Source: Monocercomonoides exilis (taxonomy: Eukaryota; Preaxostyla; Oxymonadida; Polymastigidae). Taken from it: a stretch of DNA of 64,000 nt. Both the position numbers and the translations under genes were made by a program. The DNA is taken from contig LSRY02000023.1 of NCBI GenBank assembly GCA_001643675.2, positions 969,001 through 1,033,000 on the forward strand, written 5' to 3'. Every line of letters starts with the position of its first letter. The first letter of the stretch is position 1. The notes under the pieces were generated by a model. That model was not told the DNA's origin. It made no database searches and saw only the letters and a list, made by a program, of their open reading frames with translations. This document shows, one piece after another, positions 24,853 to 36,278 of this stretch.

Positions 24853-26479
24853 AAAAGGAAATATTTTTGTCAAATTATGCGAAAATAAAGTTTTAAATAT
24901 TATTATAATAGATTATTTGTTGATTTTAATTTGTTTCCAATAGTTTTTATTTCAAATATCGAAAAATAAAAATTATTTATTAAAAAAAAACCGAAAATTT
25001 GATGAACCTAATAAAACATAAGTTAACTGATTTCCAAAACATGATAACAATAATTATAATAATGTTAAACATCAATTTCATATTCAAATATATGAAACAT
25101 ATTGTAATTGAAAAGGAAAAAAAATTGATTTGTTGAAATAGAAAATTGCAAATTGAATCAATGAATTTCCACAGATCTGGCGGCTTACTAACATATCGTC
25201 CTTTCTAATAGCCTTTTCTCCTTTTAATGTTTCTTCTTTTCTCGAAAAGAAGAGGTTTTTGTTTGTTTCATAAATCCAACTACTTCTTTAGAAATTATCA
25301 TCTCAAATTCCCTTCCCAATCCCTTCATCCTGGGCACTTTCCATATGAATTCGCTCTCCCAACTCGATGGTCAGCCTGCATAACGAGATATAAAGCTTTC
25401 ATTCATTTTCATTCTTTTCCACCTCCTGCCTTGAAAACGACACAAAAACATTCAAAAGGCAAATATTCATGTAAAGAAAAATAAATAAACGCCAAACTGC
25501 CCTTCGACTGTTTTTTTCCAGAATGCATATCTCCACAACAATCATCATTCAAAAAATCAATCTCTTCATTTCAGCCTCAGAATGGTCAAATTGCAGCATG
25601 GAATGCATCTCCATAAAACACATCGTGTATCTCACTGGAGTGTCTTCTCAGGCTGTACACATTGTGGTGGATGTTCAGAGGTGTTTTTTTCTGTTTTTGG
25701 CATGATCATCTCCTTTAATAATATTCTCAACCACCCAAAACAGTATTTGATGTTTATCTCATCAACACCAGGCTCAGGAGGGATATGGAGCAAAGAAGAG
25801 ATGGAAGAATATTTTTTGTGGCAGGGGGTGGGAGTTGAGTGTTTTTTTGAATGTTAATGTTTCATGAGGGGTTTTTGAATGAAAGAAAATCTGAGACAAG
25901 GGGGTGGCGAAGAGGAAGTGGAGATTTTGAGCAGATAATATAGTAAATATATAGAGAAGTTGCTGGGGATGATGAAGAAGGTGATTATTGTTGATGGGAG
26001 AAATGGATTTTGAAAAAAAGGAAAAGAGGGCAAAGGCGGGAAAGAAGAAGAATATTCTGAAGTGTTTGATTGGGAGAGGGGTAATTTTTGAGAGGAAAAG
26101 ATTATTTGGAAGAGACTGCGAAAGATGAAGAAAAGGAGAGGATTGATATTTTCTGATGATTTTGGGGGTTGAATGGAAGATGAAAATGGAAAAGAAAAGG
26201 AAATTGAGAGATATTTTCATTTTCAATTTTTGAAGAGAAAGGAGAAGAATTTGCAAAAGAAAATTAATTTATTTGAAGAAATACTGCCACATTAATTTGC
26301 ATCAGTCTCTTTTGCGCAATATAAGCGATAGCGAATTTCTACTCTTACAGAAATCAACTTATCGAAAAAAAAATATTTAGTCCAATCACGACTTCGTACA
26401 AATTATTTTCAACTTCTTGAATTTCGTAAGACTGATTTCACATTTTTCAATTGCTTCTTCTTCTTTGCCTTCTTTCACA

Positions 26480-27395
26480 TTCATCTTTGTTGATCCTCTT
26501 ACTTCCTGCTGGATCATAGAATCGAACCAATTGTAGATTATCTTGTCTTTCTTCCGGATCATGAAAGTTATTGGAATATGAGAGTCTGTTTCGATGACAC
26601 TCACGAATCATTTTTTGGAGAGCTATTCGGATTACAACATTCGTTTTCTGAGCCATCAACTGGAGTTATTGCATGTGTGATGAGAATATTTTTTAAAAAA
26701 ATGTTTTTAAGGACTTCCATTTTGACTATTATTTTGTGTTTGTGTGTGCGCTTGCTGTTTGTACTGTTGTGACCAGAAGAATTTGAAAGCATGTGCTTCT
26801 TCGTTGTGTTCTGAATTGGAAGGACGCTTCAAACTATTTCTTGGGACTTATGATAATTACCCCGTGGATAGAGAAAACTTGGAGTGGTTTGCATTTTTGT
26901 CATTTAATTTTAACTGATATTTTTGTCAACTCGTTTGTTATTTCTGTTGCTATTTTCTGTATTTTTGCGGTGCTTGGCAAACAACAAGCTTTTCACTTCA
27001 ACAACACAGGCTTCAGTCATTTGTTGGGCGTGAACTATCTGGCTTCTTCAGCCTTGCAGGTGCTCGGCATGCTGTGTCATCAGCCTCTTTGCAATTGATC
27101 GGATCAGAGGCTCCAGCAATCTCCATTGCAGAGCAAGAGAGGCGGTTTATTGAGTCGCTGGGGAAGCGGCAGGAAACACATACAGCCAACGATCACCGCT
27201 TTCCAGCACAAATTCCTGCTGAGTTACCACTCCCTTATGCAGCATGCCCTCCTCACTTACCATCCGCACAGCCTCGCTCTGATAGCATGGGCAGCTCATT
27301 GGCTGGGCAAGACAAGACAGACACTTCTCTTTCAGCTGCCAGAGATAGAATATCTGACTCTGTTCATATCCTGCAGATTCCTTAATCTTCAAACA
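26480..27395 (+). pseudogene. Exon-like fragments unique to the left arm
   Basis: Coding-looking pieces in changing frames: HRIEPIVDYLVFLPDHESYW with FDDTHESFFGELFG (about 26510-26670), then after a GT...AG-like gap KNLKACASSLCSELEGRFKL with DNYPVDRENLEW (about 26774-26880), then GFSHLLGVNYLASSALQVLG (about 27008-27075) and HKFLLSYHSLMQHALLTYHP (about 27210-27270). They may be exons of one gene. The last two have an ARM/HEAT-like helical look. No right-arm counterpart was found, so this is either an insertion in the left arm or a deletion from the right one. Confidence 0.4.
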
Positions 27396-27421
27396 GATCG
27401 TCATGTTCCTCTCCCTCTCCC

Positions 27422-27510
27422 TTTTCTTCTTCTTCTTCTTCTTCTTCTTCTTCTTCTTCTTCTTTTTCTTCTTCTTCTTCTTCTTTTTCTTTTTCTACTT
27501 TTTCTTCTTC
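27422..27510 (+). repeat. CTT-type trinucleotide microsatellite
   Basis: Near-pure TTC repeat with a few TTT interruptions, reading as Ser, Leu or Phe runs depending on frame. The equivalent place in the right arm (34530-34560 and 34725-34750, read in reverse) also carries Ser-type microsatellites. Confidence 0.8.
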
Positions 27511-28899
27511 ACATCCTCCTCTTATTTCTTTATTCTCATCATCTTCATCTCCATCAATGCATTCTGCAGATTCGCTGAATGTGCATTTGAACTGTTTTCC
27601 TCTTCCCCAGAGGCGCATTCCGCTCTGCTTCAGCACTTCGTACGGCTTCCGCGCTCCGGCTGTGCTGAACAGTGTGAATGAGGCGAATGGGCATCGAATG
27701 AGAAATGGCAGTGGAAGAGGGAAGGAGCTTCAAGGCACATTGCGTTCATCAGCTCGCTTTATGACGCCGCCAAGGAGCAAAGAGCGAGGAGTTCGCGATC
27801 AAATGAAAGAGGCAAAGAGAGCGGAGTACAATGGCAAGATGAATGCGGTGCAGAATAAAGGGAGACGACGGGAAAAGTCAAAGGCGAAGATGCAGACGAA
27901 CGAGAAAGACGTATTTTGCACATCGCAAATTGACTCTTTCGACACAATACAAGAACAGGCAGCAATAGAAAGGAGGAGGAGGGACAGGGGAAGGGAAAGA
28001 GAATTAAATATCATCAGAAAATTTGCCTATTCGATAGTGCACTCTCATCTACTCGTCCGAATTCTCAAAATACCACAGCCTCATCAACATTTGCTACTTC
28101 CTCTTTTTATCCATTGACATGCACTAAGTTGTTTGTCACTTCTGTTGTTGTGGGAAATCCACCAAAGCCATTCACTCCATCATCTCCCACCGCGGACTCC
28201 TCTTCGATAATACAGAAGTCCCTCTGCAAATCTTACACAAGCTCCGCCTATTTATCGAACATATCTTCTTTGCATGCATCTTCAACTATTTCTTCATTCT
28301 CGCTGTCGATTCCCTGTGCGGTTCTCTGGAAGAGCAGATTGGGCAATGCATGTGTATTTGCAAGCAGCATGTAAGCGACGAGGGATGTGTTTGAGCCGCA
28401 GAGCATCCTTCTGAACTGTGCAGCGTATGTGGCTAGCCAGGGGATTCAGGTGGGTGGTGAGGAGGAGAAGAAGAAGGAGAAGAAGAAGGATGAGAAGAGG
28501 AATGCATATAAGTTTGTTAGTTACAAAGATGAAAAGGGATTGTTGTATCTGACAGATAAATGCGTCGATAATGAGAAAAATGAAGAAGAGGAAGAAAAAG
28601 ATGGATTTGGCAGAGATATTAGAAAGGTTCAGAAAGATAGGGGCTCAAAAGAAAAAATAGAATGAGATAAAAGGAAGAATAAGCCTGTAACGATTCTAAC
28701 CACGCTTTGCTCAGATTTTCTGCCTGAAATCAAAAATCGAAGAAGGATTCAGCGACAGAACATCGAAACACCATTCGCTTTCTCAACATTTGCCTCTGCA
28801 AGCACATTAACTTCTTTCACTTCTTCTTCATTTCCAACTTCATCATCATCATTTTCTTCTTCTCCTCCTCTTCCTCCCAAACCCTGCCATTCATCAAGC

Positions 28900-30480
28900 A
28901 CAGCTTGGGGGGTTCGTTCAAAGTGAAGCGGCAGAATGTGATTGATCTATGTACCAGTGTCGTTTGTAGCGCTTTTCTGTCGATGGACGTTCAACCTTAC
29001 CTGCGCTGTGCGTTTCCTGTTGTACAGTTAATGGTCTGCGGCTTCGACGACATCTGCAGGCTGAGGGGACTAAACGCAATGACCCACATGGTGAACCAGA
29101 ATTGTATGGAAATTTTGAATTTTTCTGTAAAATAAAATATATTTCATTCATTGTTTCATTTATTTTTTTTTACCTGTATTTTGCGTTTCAAATATTTATC
29201 TTAATCTAAATTTTTTTGTTCACTCTCAAATGATGAATAGTTACGATTGTGGACTAATGGCAATGATTTTTCAATCGTCTTGCAAAGCAATAAAGACTAT
29301 TTGCTGAATGATGCTGTTGCAAAGCAATTGATCAGATTCATGAGGTTTGTCAGAAAATATTTATTGAGATTTTATTCACAAGTTTTTCTTTCTTTTTTCT
29401 TTTTTATCAAATTCTTTTTCTTCTTCATTTTTACACCCACTTTTTCGCTCGTTCGTTTCATTATACAAAAATACGCAAATATATTCACATTCAGTTTCCG
29501 ATGGTATCCTCTTATCTCTTCTTCTCTTCTTTGACCAACAAATTCATCACCAACGGTGAAGTGTTCCACTTTTCATTTCTGCACCACGGCATTCTCCAGC
29601 CCATCCACCGCCTGCTGCACTCGCCGCGCGCTGAATACAGCGGCAAGGCCTCCTCCAACCTTCTCTCGCTATCTAGCAAGACGTTAAGCTGTTTGCCAGC
29701 TCGCTTGACAAGGCGCTGTTTAACGAGCTTGTCGAGCTGATGTACTCACCACAGGCGATTGTGCGGAACAACACGTAGGAAATCATCGAGGTGCTTGCAG
29801 AAGGAAGAGGGCTGGCAGAAGAAGGAGTTGGAGAGGGAAAACGAGATGAAGGATATGGTGGAATGCCACGGAGGGGATATGATGGAAGTGTGATGTTTGG
29901 GGATACGAAGGAGAAGAGAAACGAGAAGGATAAAGAAGCGAACAATGAGCCAACAGTTACGAAGGAAGAGCTGCTGCGCCGTTTGCTGAGCTGGGGCGTT
30001 GGTCGAATCTTGTTGGCAAACTGGCTTCACCAACGGCGACTGACATAGCGAAAATAATAACTGCTGGTGCTTTGCTTAATCTGTATGCACCTGTTGGGAA
30101 AAAGAGGAACAGAAGAAGATACGGAGGATGATGATGATGAAGAGGATGAAGAAAAGGAGAGTGTAACGAAAGAGATGAAGAAGAAGAAGAAGAAGATTGG
30201 TGTTCATGTCCGTCTTCTCCTCGCACACAAGGTCATTCGCCCACTTTGTCTCAACTGCGTTCTTCCCTGTACTAACCTTTGTTGCAGATTCCAATGATTG
30301 CCTCAGTACTAATTTTATGCCAAACCTATCCCACAATTTCATGCCCCACCCCCTGCCGGAAGAACGCACGCAGCTTCTCCACTTCAGCAGAAGGCAGTGC
30401 AAAACAGCCACATCACAACATATTCCAGTGAGCACAGCAGAGCAACCATATCTGAGTCACTGAGTGCGCTCTTCAACAAC
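28900..30480 (+). pseudogene. Decayed ARM/HEAT-like gene fragments
   Basis: Coding-looking segments scattered over frames: SIVLQSNKDYLLNDAVAKQL with IRFMR (about 29268-29350), NKFITNGEVFHFSFLHHGIL (about 29536-29595), LFASSLDKALFNELVELMYS with PQAIVRNNT then TAG then EIIEVLAEG (about 29692-29808), and SNLVGKLASPTATDIAKIIT (about 30004-30063). Alternating helices with small hydrophobic cores suggest ARM or HEAT repeats. A regulatory subunit of the PP4R3 type came to mind from FMR...FIT-G-F spacing, but I cannot support it. The in-frame TAG and frame changes argue for decay, although unmodelled introns could explain some. Confidence 0.4.
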
Positions 30481-32260
30481 AAGAATGATTTTTTTCTTTC
30501 AGTATCGTATTTGAAAGAGGGTTATATCAATCCCTCAACCATTTGCTCCTTCTCCTTCATTCCCTTCCTCTTCTTCTTCTCCCAAGCCGCAACTTATTCC
30601 ACAATCTTAACTCATGTTCATATACAGCGCTCACAGAACAGCAAATTGAACAGAACTTGTCAAAAAAAAAGAGGAGTCGATGAAGCTCAACCCAATCAAT
30701 TCTGTAAGCGAACATGGGTGAGAGCAGTAGAAAGGGAAGGGAAAAGATAAAGTGTTCAGAACGTGTCAAACTCCATAAGGGAGGGAAGAACTGCGCATGC
30801 CATTGTTTAATTGCTGCTGATGCTGAGAGCAGAAGAGAGAAAAGGGGGCAGATTTAAAGAAGAGCTGAAGAAAAACAGTTTTGTCTCTCTAAATGGGTAG
30901 CTCGTGGAGAAAAGATACAGTTGCAATTGGGGGAGATGAGAGAGATGATGGAGAGAGAGTGAAATGAAGAGGAAGCAAAAACGAAAGAAAAGGATGATCA
31001 AGAGAAAGAGGAAGATGATGATGAAAGAGGGAAAGAAATGGCATAAACAAAAAACGAATGATGGTTAAGGCGAATTCAATGTTGATTTCTACACAGAGCA
31101 GCAAGAGCAGGAACTATGGAAAAGAACGCAGTTTACGAAATGAGATTTTAAAAAATGTCGAGCAGAAATGACAGGAAACGATGTAATGAATCGAAAAAAA
31201 AATTAAAACTGTATTTTTAATGAAGAATAAAAAGAGAAGTGAAGGAGTTGAGTCAATTATTTTTATTAATTGCAGTTTCCTGAATAACACAATTTTCGTT
31301 TGCCGAATCTGTTGAGTTGTTCAGCGGATAAGGGAATTTTTTAATGAGGTTTCAGCTGGATTAGTGAAAAGCACATTTCTTTTTCTACGGAAAAATAAAA
31401 ATTCACAAATTTGTTGCGTTTTTTTAAGTTCTTTAAATATTTTTTCCCTTTTATTGGCTTTGTTTAACATGTTAAGTATCTTTTTTTCCAGTCTAGATAT
31501 TTCTGTTGACCTTTTAAAGATAGACTTTTAATTTTTTTTTGAAACTTTATAAAAAAAAATTTTTTATCAAAACATTAAAAAGGTATGCTTTTTTTCATAT
31601 TAACAAATTAAACAAATATTTATTACAGAAATAAAAGCCAAATACTAATGAATAACCAATTTAACTCTTTGATCAATAAATACCAAAATAGATATTATTT
31701 TTTGATTTTTGATCTTTTTTTATGATAACAAAAAAAATCACCCATGTTGTCTTCTTTTATCTCCAATGTTTTCCAAATTAATCTTTCATAACACTGCTTA
31801 ATCACTTCTCAACGAAGAAAAAACTTGTTAATCTTTTTCTATAAAATCATTTCGTTCATTTTCTTTGTTTTATTCTCCTCTCAGCCAACTCAGTCTTCTT
31901 CAACCACATATTCATCACCAGTTTCAATTTTAACAACCTCAGCTAAATCCACCTCACTTCTCTCTCAAACCGCTTCTTCCTCAACTCCTTCAACAAATCC
32001 AACTGAAACATGAGCGGTTTCATCTTGGTACACAGAAACCAGTAAACTCCCTCTAGCGATATGATTTCCTTGAAGCAAAGATCAGCCTGTTCCGTTTGAT
32101 TGAAGATGCGAACAAATGAAAAAGAAGAAAAAGAAAAAGAAGAAGGAGAAGAAGGAAAAGTGAAAAACATATTTTGCCAATAGATATGAAAGAAATATTA
32201 TAGGCGGTTCATTTAACTGAAAATGACAAACAGATTGACTAGTGATGATGCGGGAAGAGT
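30481..32260. other. Spacer of the inverted duplication, no confident gene
   Basis: Low-complexity and AT-rich sequence around the axis of the inverted duplication. A copy of the TGGGTGATTTTTTTTG motif lies at 31743 facing left. Short ORFs in both strands are Ser-, Lys- or Phe-rich and not credible as genes. Confidence 0.5.
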
Positions 32261-32639
32261 GGTATCCAAGTGAATACTTCAATTTTTGAGCTTACAAAAA
32301 CATCGTCTTCCTCATTATTCTCATTAAATGTTCCGATTTTTCAGATATTTGATGCATCTTCACTCGTCTCTTTCAGAATATTCGTATTGAACAAAAGAAA
32401 ATCCAAGTTATTCTCGAAATTCGACAGATGTTTTTCTTCCATTTCTTTTATTCGTTCTTCAACTGGAACAGCATGCCTGTCTGCTTCGCCATTCAGGAGG
32501 CGAAGAAGCGAAGAGAAAAAGGTGACAGGAGATGATAAGCCATCTTCATCTTCATCAACAGCATCTGTTATTGATCATTCGGATGCATCGGTCTTGTCAG
32601 CAACATATACGTTAGCAGCAGAAACTGAAAATATCGAAA

Positions 32640-32880
32640 GGCGGCTGAGGTGAATTTGAGTAGAATGCAGCTGTCGCTGCTGCTGTTGCCACGGGTATAT
32701 GATGTGGTAATTTGCAATATGCTGAGTGGGGTTGTTGCGCATCCCTGTGATGTGGCGCTTTGGAGATGCTTTATGTTTTGCAGGTGATGCGGATTCTTTC
32801 GTTTGTTGCTTCGATGGGAACGAAATCTGAGGCTAAGTATCCTTTTTCGCATTGGATGCGAATGCGTTCTTTGAGGTAAT
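32640..32880 (+). pseudogene. Exon-like fragment near the right arm boundary
   Basis: The frame reads QLSLLLLPRVYDVVICNMLS, then VAHPCDVALWRCFMFC, then, across a GCAG that could be an acceptor, VMRILSFVASMGTKSEAKYP and HWMRMRSLR before a GTAATA donor-like site at 32876. It looks like one or two helical exons on the plus strand, opposite to the adjacent right arm. Family unknown. Confidence 0.35.
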
Positions 32881-33179
32881 AATCTGTTTATCCCTTAACT
32901 GCTTCCGTCTGCGATAGCGTTGATAGAGTTTTTATCACTGTAGCCAAAGCGTTTTGTTACTAAGATCGACGACGATGCGATTTGGTAAGGGATTACACAA
33001 TCTTATGCAAGGAAGAATCTGAGGAGAAGGCGATGAAGAAAGTGGGGTTGAAAATGGAGGCTGTGGTTCTATCACCAAAACCTATTACGCCAGCAGAACT
33101 TGAGGAGTGAGAAGAGGCAGAAGAGAATAAGGAGGAAAAAGATGATGAGAAGGAAGAAGAAGAAGAAAGAAGAAATGGG

Positions 33180-36045
33180 AAATGAAGAAGAAGTGAATGA
33201 AGATGATGTACTTGCAGACGCAAATGTTGAGAAAGTGAATGGTGTTTCAATAATTTGCTGCTGAATCCTTTTTCGATTTTTGATTTCAGGCAGAAAATAT
33301 GAGCAAAGCGTGGTCAGAATCGTTACAGGCTTATTCTTCTCTTTTGTTGTTTTCTTCTTTTCTTTCGCTCCTCTTTCTTTCTGAGCCTTTCTAATGACTT
33401 TGTCAAATCCATCTTTTTCTTCCTCTTCTTCATTTTTCTCATTATCGATGCATTTATCTGTCAGACACAACGATCCCTTTTCATCTTTATCACTCACAAA
33501 CTCATTTGCACTCCTCTTCTCCTCCTTCCTCTCTTCCTTCCTCTCCTTCTCCCCACCCACCCGAATCCCCTGACTAGCCACATACTCTGCATAGTTCAGA
33601 AGGATGCTCTGTGGCTCAAACACATCGCTAGTCGCTGATACGCTGCTGCTTGCAAACACACCAGCATTGCCCAATCTGCTCTTCCCGAGAATCGCACGAG
33701 GGATCGGCACAGTTGCAAGCGGTGGAAGCGAGAAGGAAGTAATAAAAGAAGGAGAGGAAGAAGAAGAAAAAGAGGAAGAAGACATGTTTGATAAAGAGGC
33801 AGAGCTTGGGCTAGTCATGTCGAAGGACTTCCGCGTGACTGAAAAGAAGTATGTGACGGGAGATGATGAAGTGGATGGCTATGGCGAAGTTCCAACAAGA
33901 ACAGAAAGGGCTGACAATTGTGTGTGTGGCAAGGGAGAAAAATGAGGAGAAGCAAATTTTGAGGAGGCTGTGATGTTTTGAGTGTGCAGCTGGGCAGATG
34001 AGAGTGTGCTGCCGAACGAGTAAAATGTTTGCTGCTGTTCATCATTTTCATCACCTCCTTCTTCTCTTCCCCTGTCCCTCCTTCTCCTTTCTGTTGCTTC
34101 CTGTGGAAGCCTTGTGTTTAATGCATCAATTTGTGATGTGCAAAACTCGTCTTTCTCCTTCTTCTTCGTCTTCGCCTTTGGCTCTTCCTGCTGTCTCCCT
34201 ATCCTCTGCTCTGCGCTCAATTTGCTTCTGAAATCCGCCTTCTTTGCCTCTTTCATTTGATCGCACACTCCTCGCTCTTTGCTCCTTGGGGGCGTAATAA
34301 AGTGAGTGGATTTTTGAGATGTGCTTGCAGCCCCTTCCCCTTCCCACTCCCATTTCTCTTCTCATTTCCGTTCATCCCATTCAGGAGAGCTTGTGTGCTG
34401 AAGAAGAACGAGCTCTTTAAGAAGAGCAAGATGTGCCGCTGTAGAAGAGGAAAGCCGTTCAAATTCATAACCTGAAATCCAACAGAACATATCGACAGTG
34501 ATGATTATGAAGAGAATTAAGTTAAAGAAGGAAGATGAAGAAGAAGAAGAAGAAGAGGCAATATTTGACTGAAGGAGATTTTGTGTGTTTTTGGCTATGC
34601 AGTTCATAACAGGCGTGCTTGTCGTTAAATAAGTAGGTGAATTGCGAGAAGGCGAATTTTGTGTTTGCAAACCGAAAAATGATGAAGATGATTGATTGAT
34701 TGAAGGAGGGTTATCAGAAGACGACGAAGAAGAAGAAGACGAAGAAGAAAAACGGGTTGAGAAATGCAAAAACAGTTGAACAACATTTATGATGTTGAGA
34801 ATAATATGTATGAAGTTGTTGATTGGCCAAAAGGGCTCACTTGCTGTATAAACTTCAGATTGGTTAGAATAAATTCAATCACAAAATTTGTGACGAACAG
34901 ATTGTGAAAATCAATCAAGTTGGATTTTTCAAAGTCAATTGAATTTCTTTTTGCGATTTCCTCTCCTTTCCCCTGAAAAATAGAAAATATTAATATCCCT
35001 CTATTGATTTTCCTTTCCATTCCCCTCTTCCATTCAGCTCATGAACTTCTCATTAAATATCAATCCCTTCCTTTTCTTCATCTTTCCCATTCTCTTCCAT
35101 AAAATCTTTTCTTCTCATAAAAACACACTTCTTTCAAGCCTCAACATTTCTCAATTTTCCTCTTCTCATCGGCTTTCACCCTCTTTTCCTTTTTTCAAAA
35201 TCCATATCTCCAATCCAATAATCACCTTCTTTATCATCCACAGCTACTTCTCTACATATTTTCTACATTTTCTTCTCAAAATCTCCACCTGCTCTTCTCC
35301 ACCTTTTTGTCTCAGAATTTCTTCTATTCAAAAGTCCCTCTCGAAATATTAACACAAAAGAACACTCAACTCCCGCCCTCTCCCACAAATAATCCTCTTC
35401 CATCTCTTCTCTGCCCCATATCCCTCCTGTGCATGGTGTTGATGAGATAAACATCAAACATTGCTTTATGTGGTTGAGAATATTATTAAAGGAGAAGATC
35501 ATGGCTGAAACAGAAAAAACACATCTGCACATCCACCACAATGTGTACGGGCTGAGAAGACCCTTCGGTGAGATATACGATGTATTTTGTGGAGATGCAT
35601 TCTTTGTTGCATTTTGACCATTCTGAGGCTGAAATGAAGAGATTGATTTATTCTGAATGATGATGGCTGTGGAAATGTGGCTGTTTGGCGAAAAACAATC
35701 GAAGCGCAGTTTGGCGTTTATTTGTTTTTCTATATTTGAATATTAACCTGTTGAATGTTTTTGTGTTGTTTTCAGGGCAGGAGGTGGAAAAGAATGAAAA
35801 TGAATAAAATTTGGATTTCTCATTATGCAGGGTGACTATGGAGTTGAGAGAGTGAATACACATGGAAAGTGCCCAGAGCGAAGGGATTGGGAAGTGAATT
35901 GGAGATGATATTTTTGCAAAAAATAGTTTTCGGATATTGAGTGTGGAATTGAAAAAAAAACACAAGTTACACATTTTTCAGAAGTGCAAGAAATAAAAGA
36001 AGTTGGAAGCGAAAATACTATTGGGAAAGATGACAAAACAGCTGA
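33180..36045 (-). pseudogene. Right arm of the inverted duplication: better preserved copy, fragmented reading frames
   Basis: On the minus strand the best open stretch starts at ATG 33818 and carries ILGKSRLGNAGVFASSS, VFEPQSILLNYAEYVASQGI and KNKPVTILTTLC. Further upstream are PPRSKERGVCDQMKEAKKA and KDEFCTSQID (about 34290-34125), a Ser-rich frame at 34769-34362, and PQNGQNATKNASPQNTSYIS with IFSFNNILNHIKQCLMFISS (about 35605-35460). A TTTCAG directly before that exon suggests splicing. It is more intact than the left copy, but stop codons still separate the segments unless there are introns I cannot model. Product unknown. Confidence 0.5.
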
Positions 36046-36278
36046 TAAATCTGTTGAAATTCTATTGATTTTATTTTTTATTTGAAGATTATAGCTCCAA
36101 ATTTTATTTTGTTCATTTTCTCTTACATTATTAAACCAGTATTTTTATAAAAAATTGATTGATTACTTATTGTTTTAATTATTATCATGTTATATTAACG
36201 ATTGAACAAATATTTTATTCTGTTTTTTTCTGTATTGATATTTCGTGAATAATTTTTTATGTTTTTTTGAAAACAAGC

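Larger units (their letters stand above)
25190..28860 (+). pseudogene. Left arm of imperfect inverted duplication: decayed Ser- and charge-rich gene
   Basis: The reverse complement of 36045-33180 matches this arm at roughly 80-90 percent where I compared it, except for about 0.9-1.2 kb (26260-27480) present only here. Conserved blocks include FEPQSILLNCAAYVASQGIQ (from 28390), EKDVFCTSQID (near 27910), PPRSKERGVRDQMKEAKRA (near 27770) and KNKPVTILTTLC (near 28680). Decay is visible: TAA where the right copy has CAA near 25617, a frame slip in the T-run near 25685, TAA after VFASSM near 28374, and TGA near 28665. The encoded protein mixes Arg/Lys/Glu coiled-coil-like stretches with Ser runs. 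I do not recognise the family. Confidence 0.6.

Noticed and set aside
25190-30480. Alternative genetic code with TAA/TAG as Gln, as in the oxymonad Streblomastix
   Set aside because: Two in-frame TAA/TAG codons sit where Gln would fit, but the long real genes encode Gln only by CAA/CAG and contain no internal TAR, so decay is the simpler reading.
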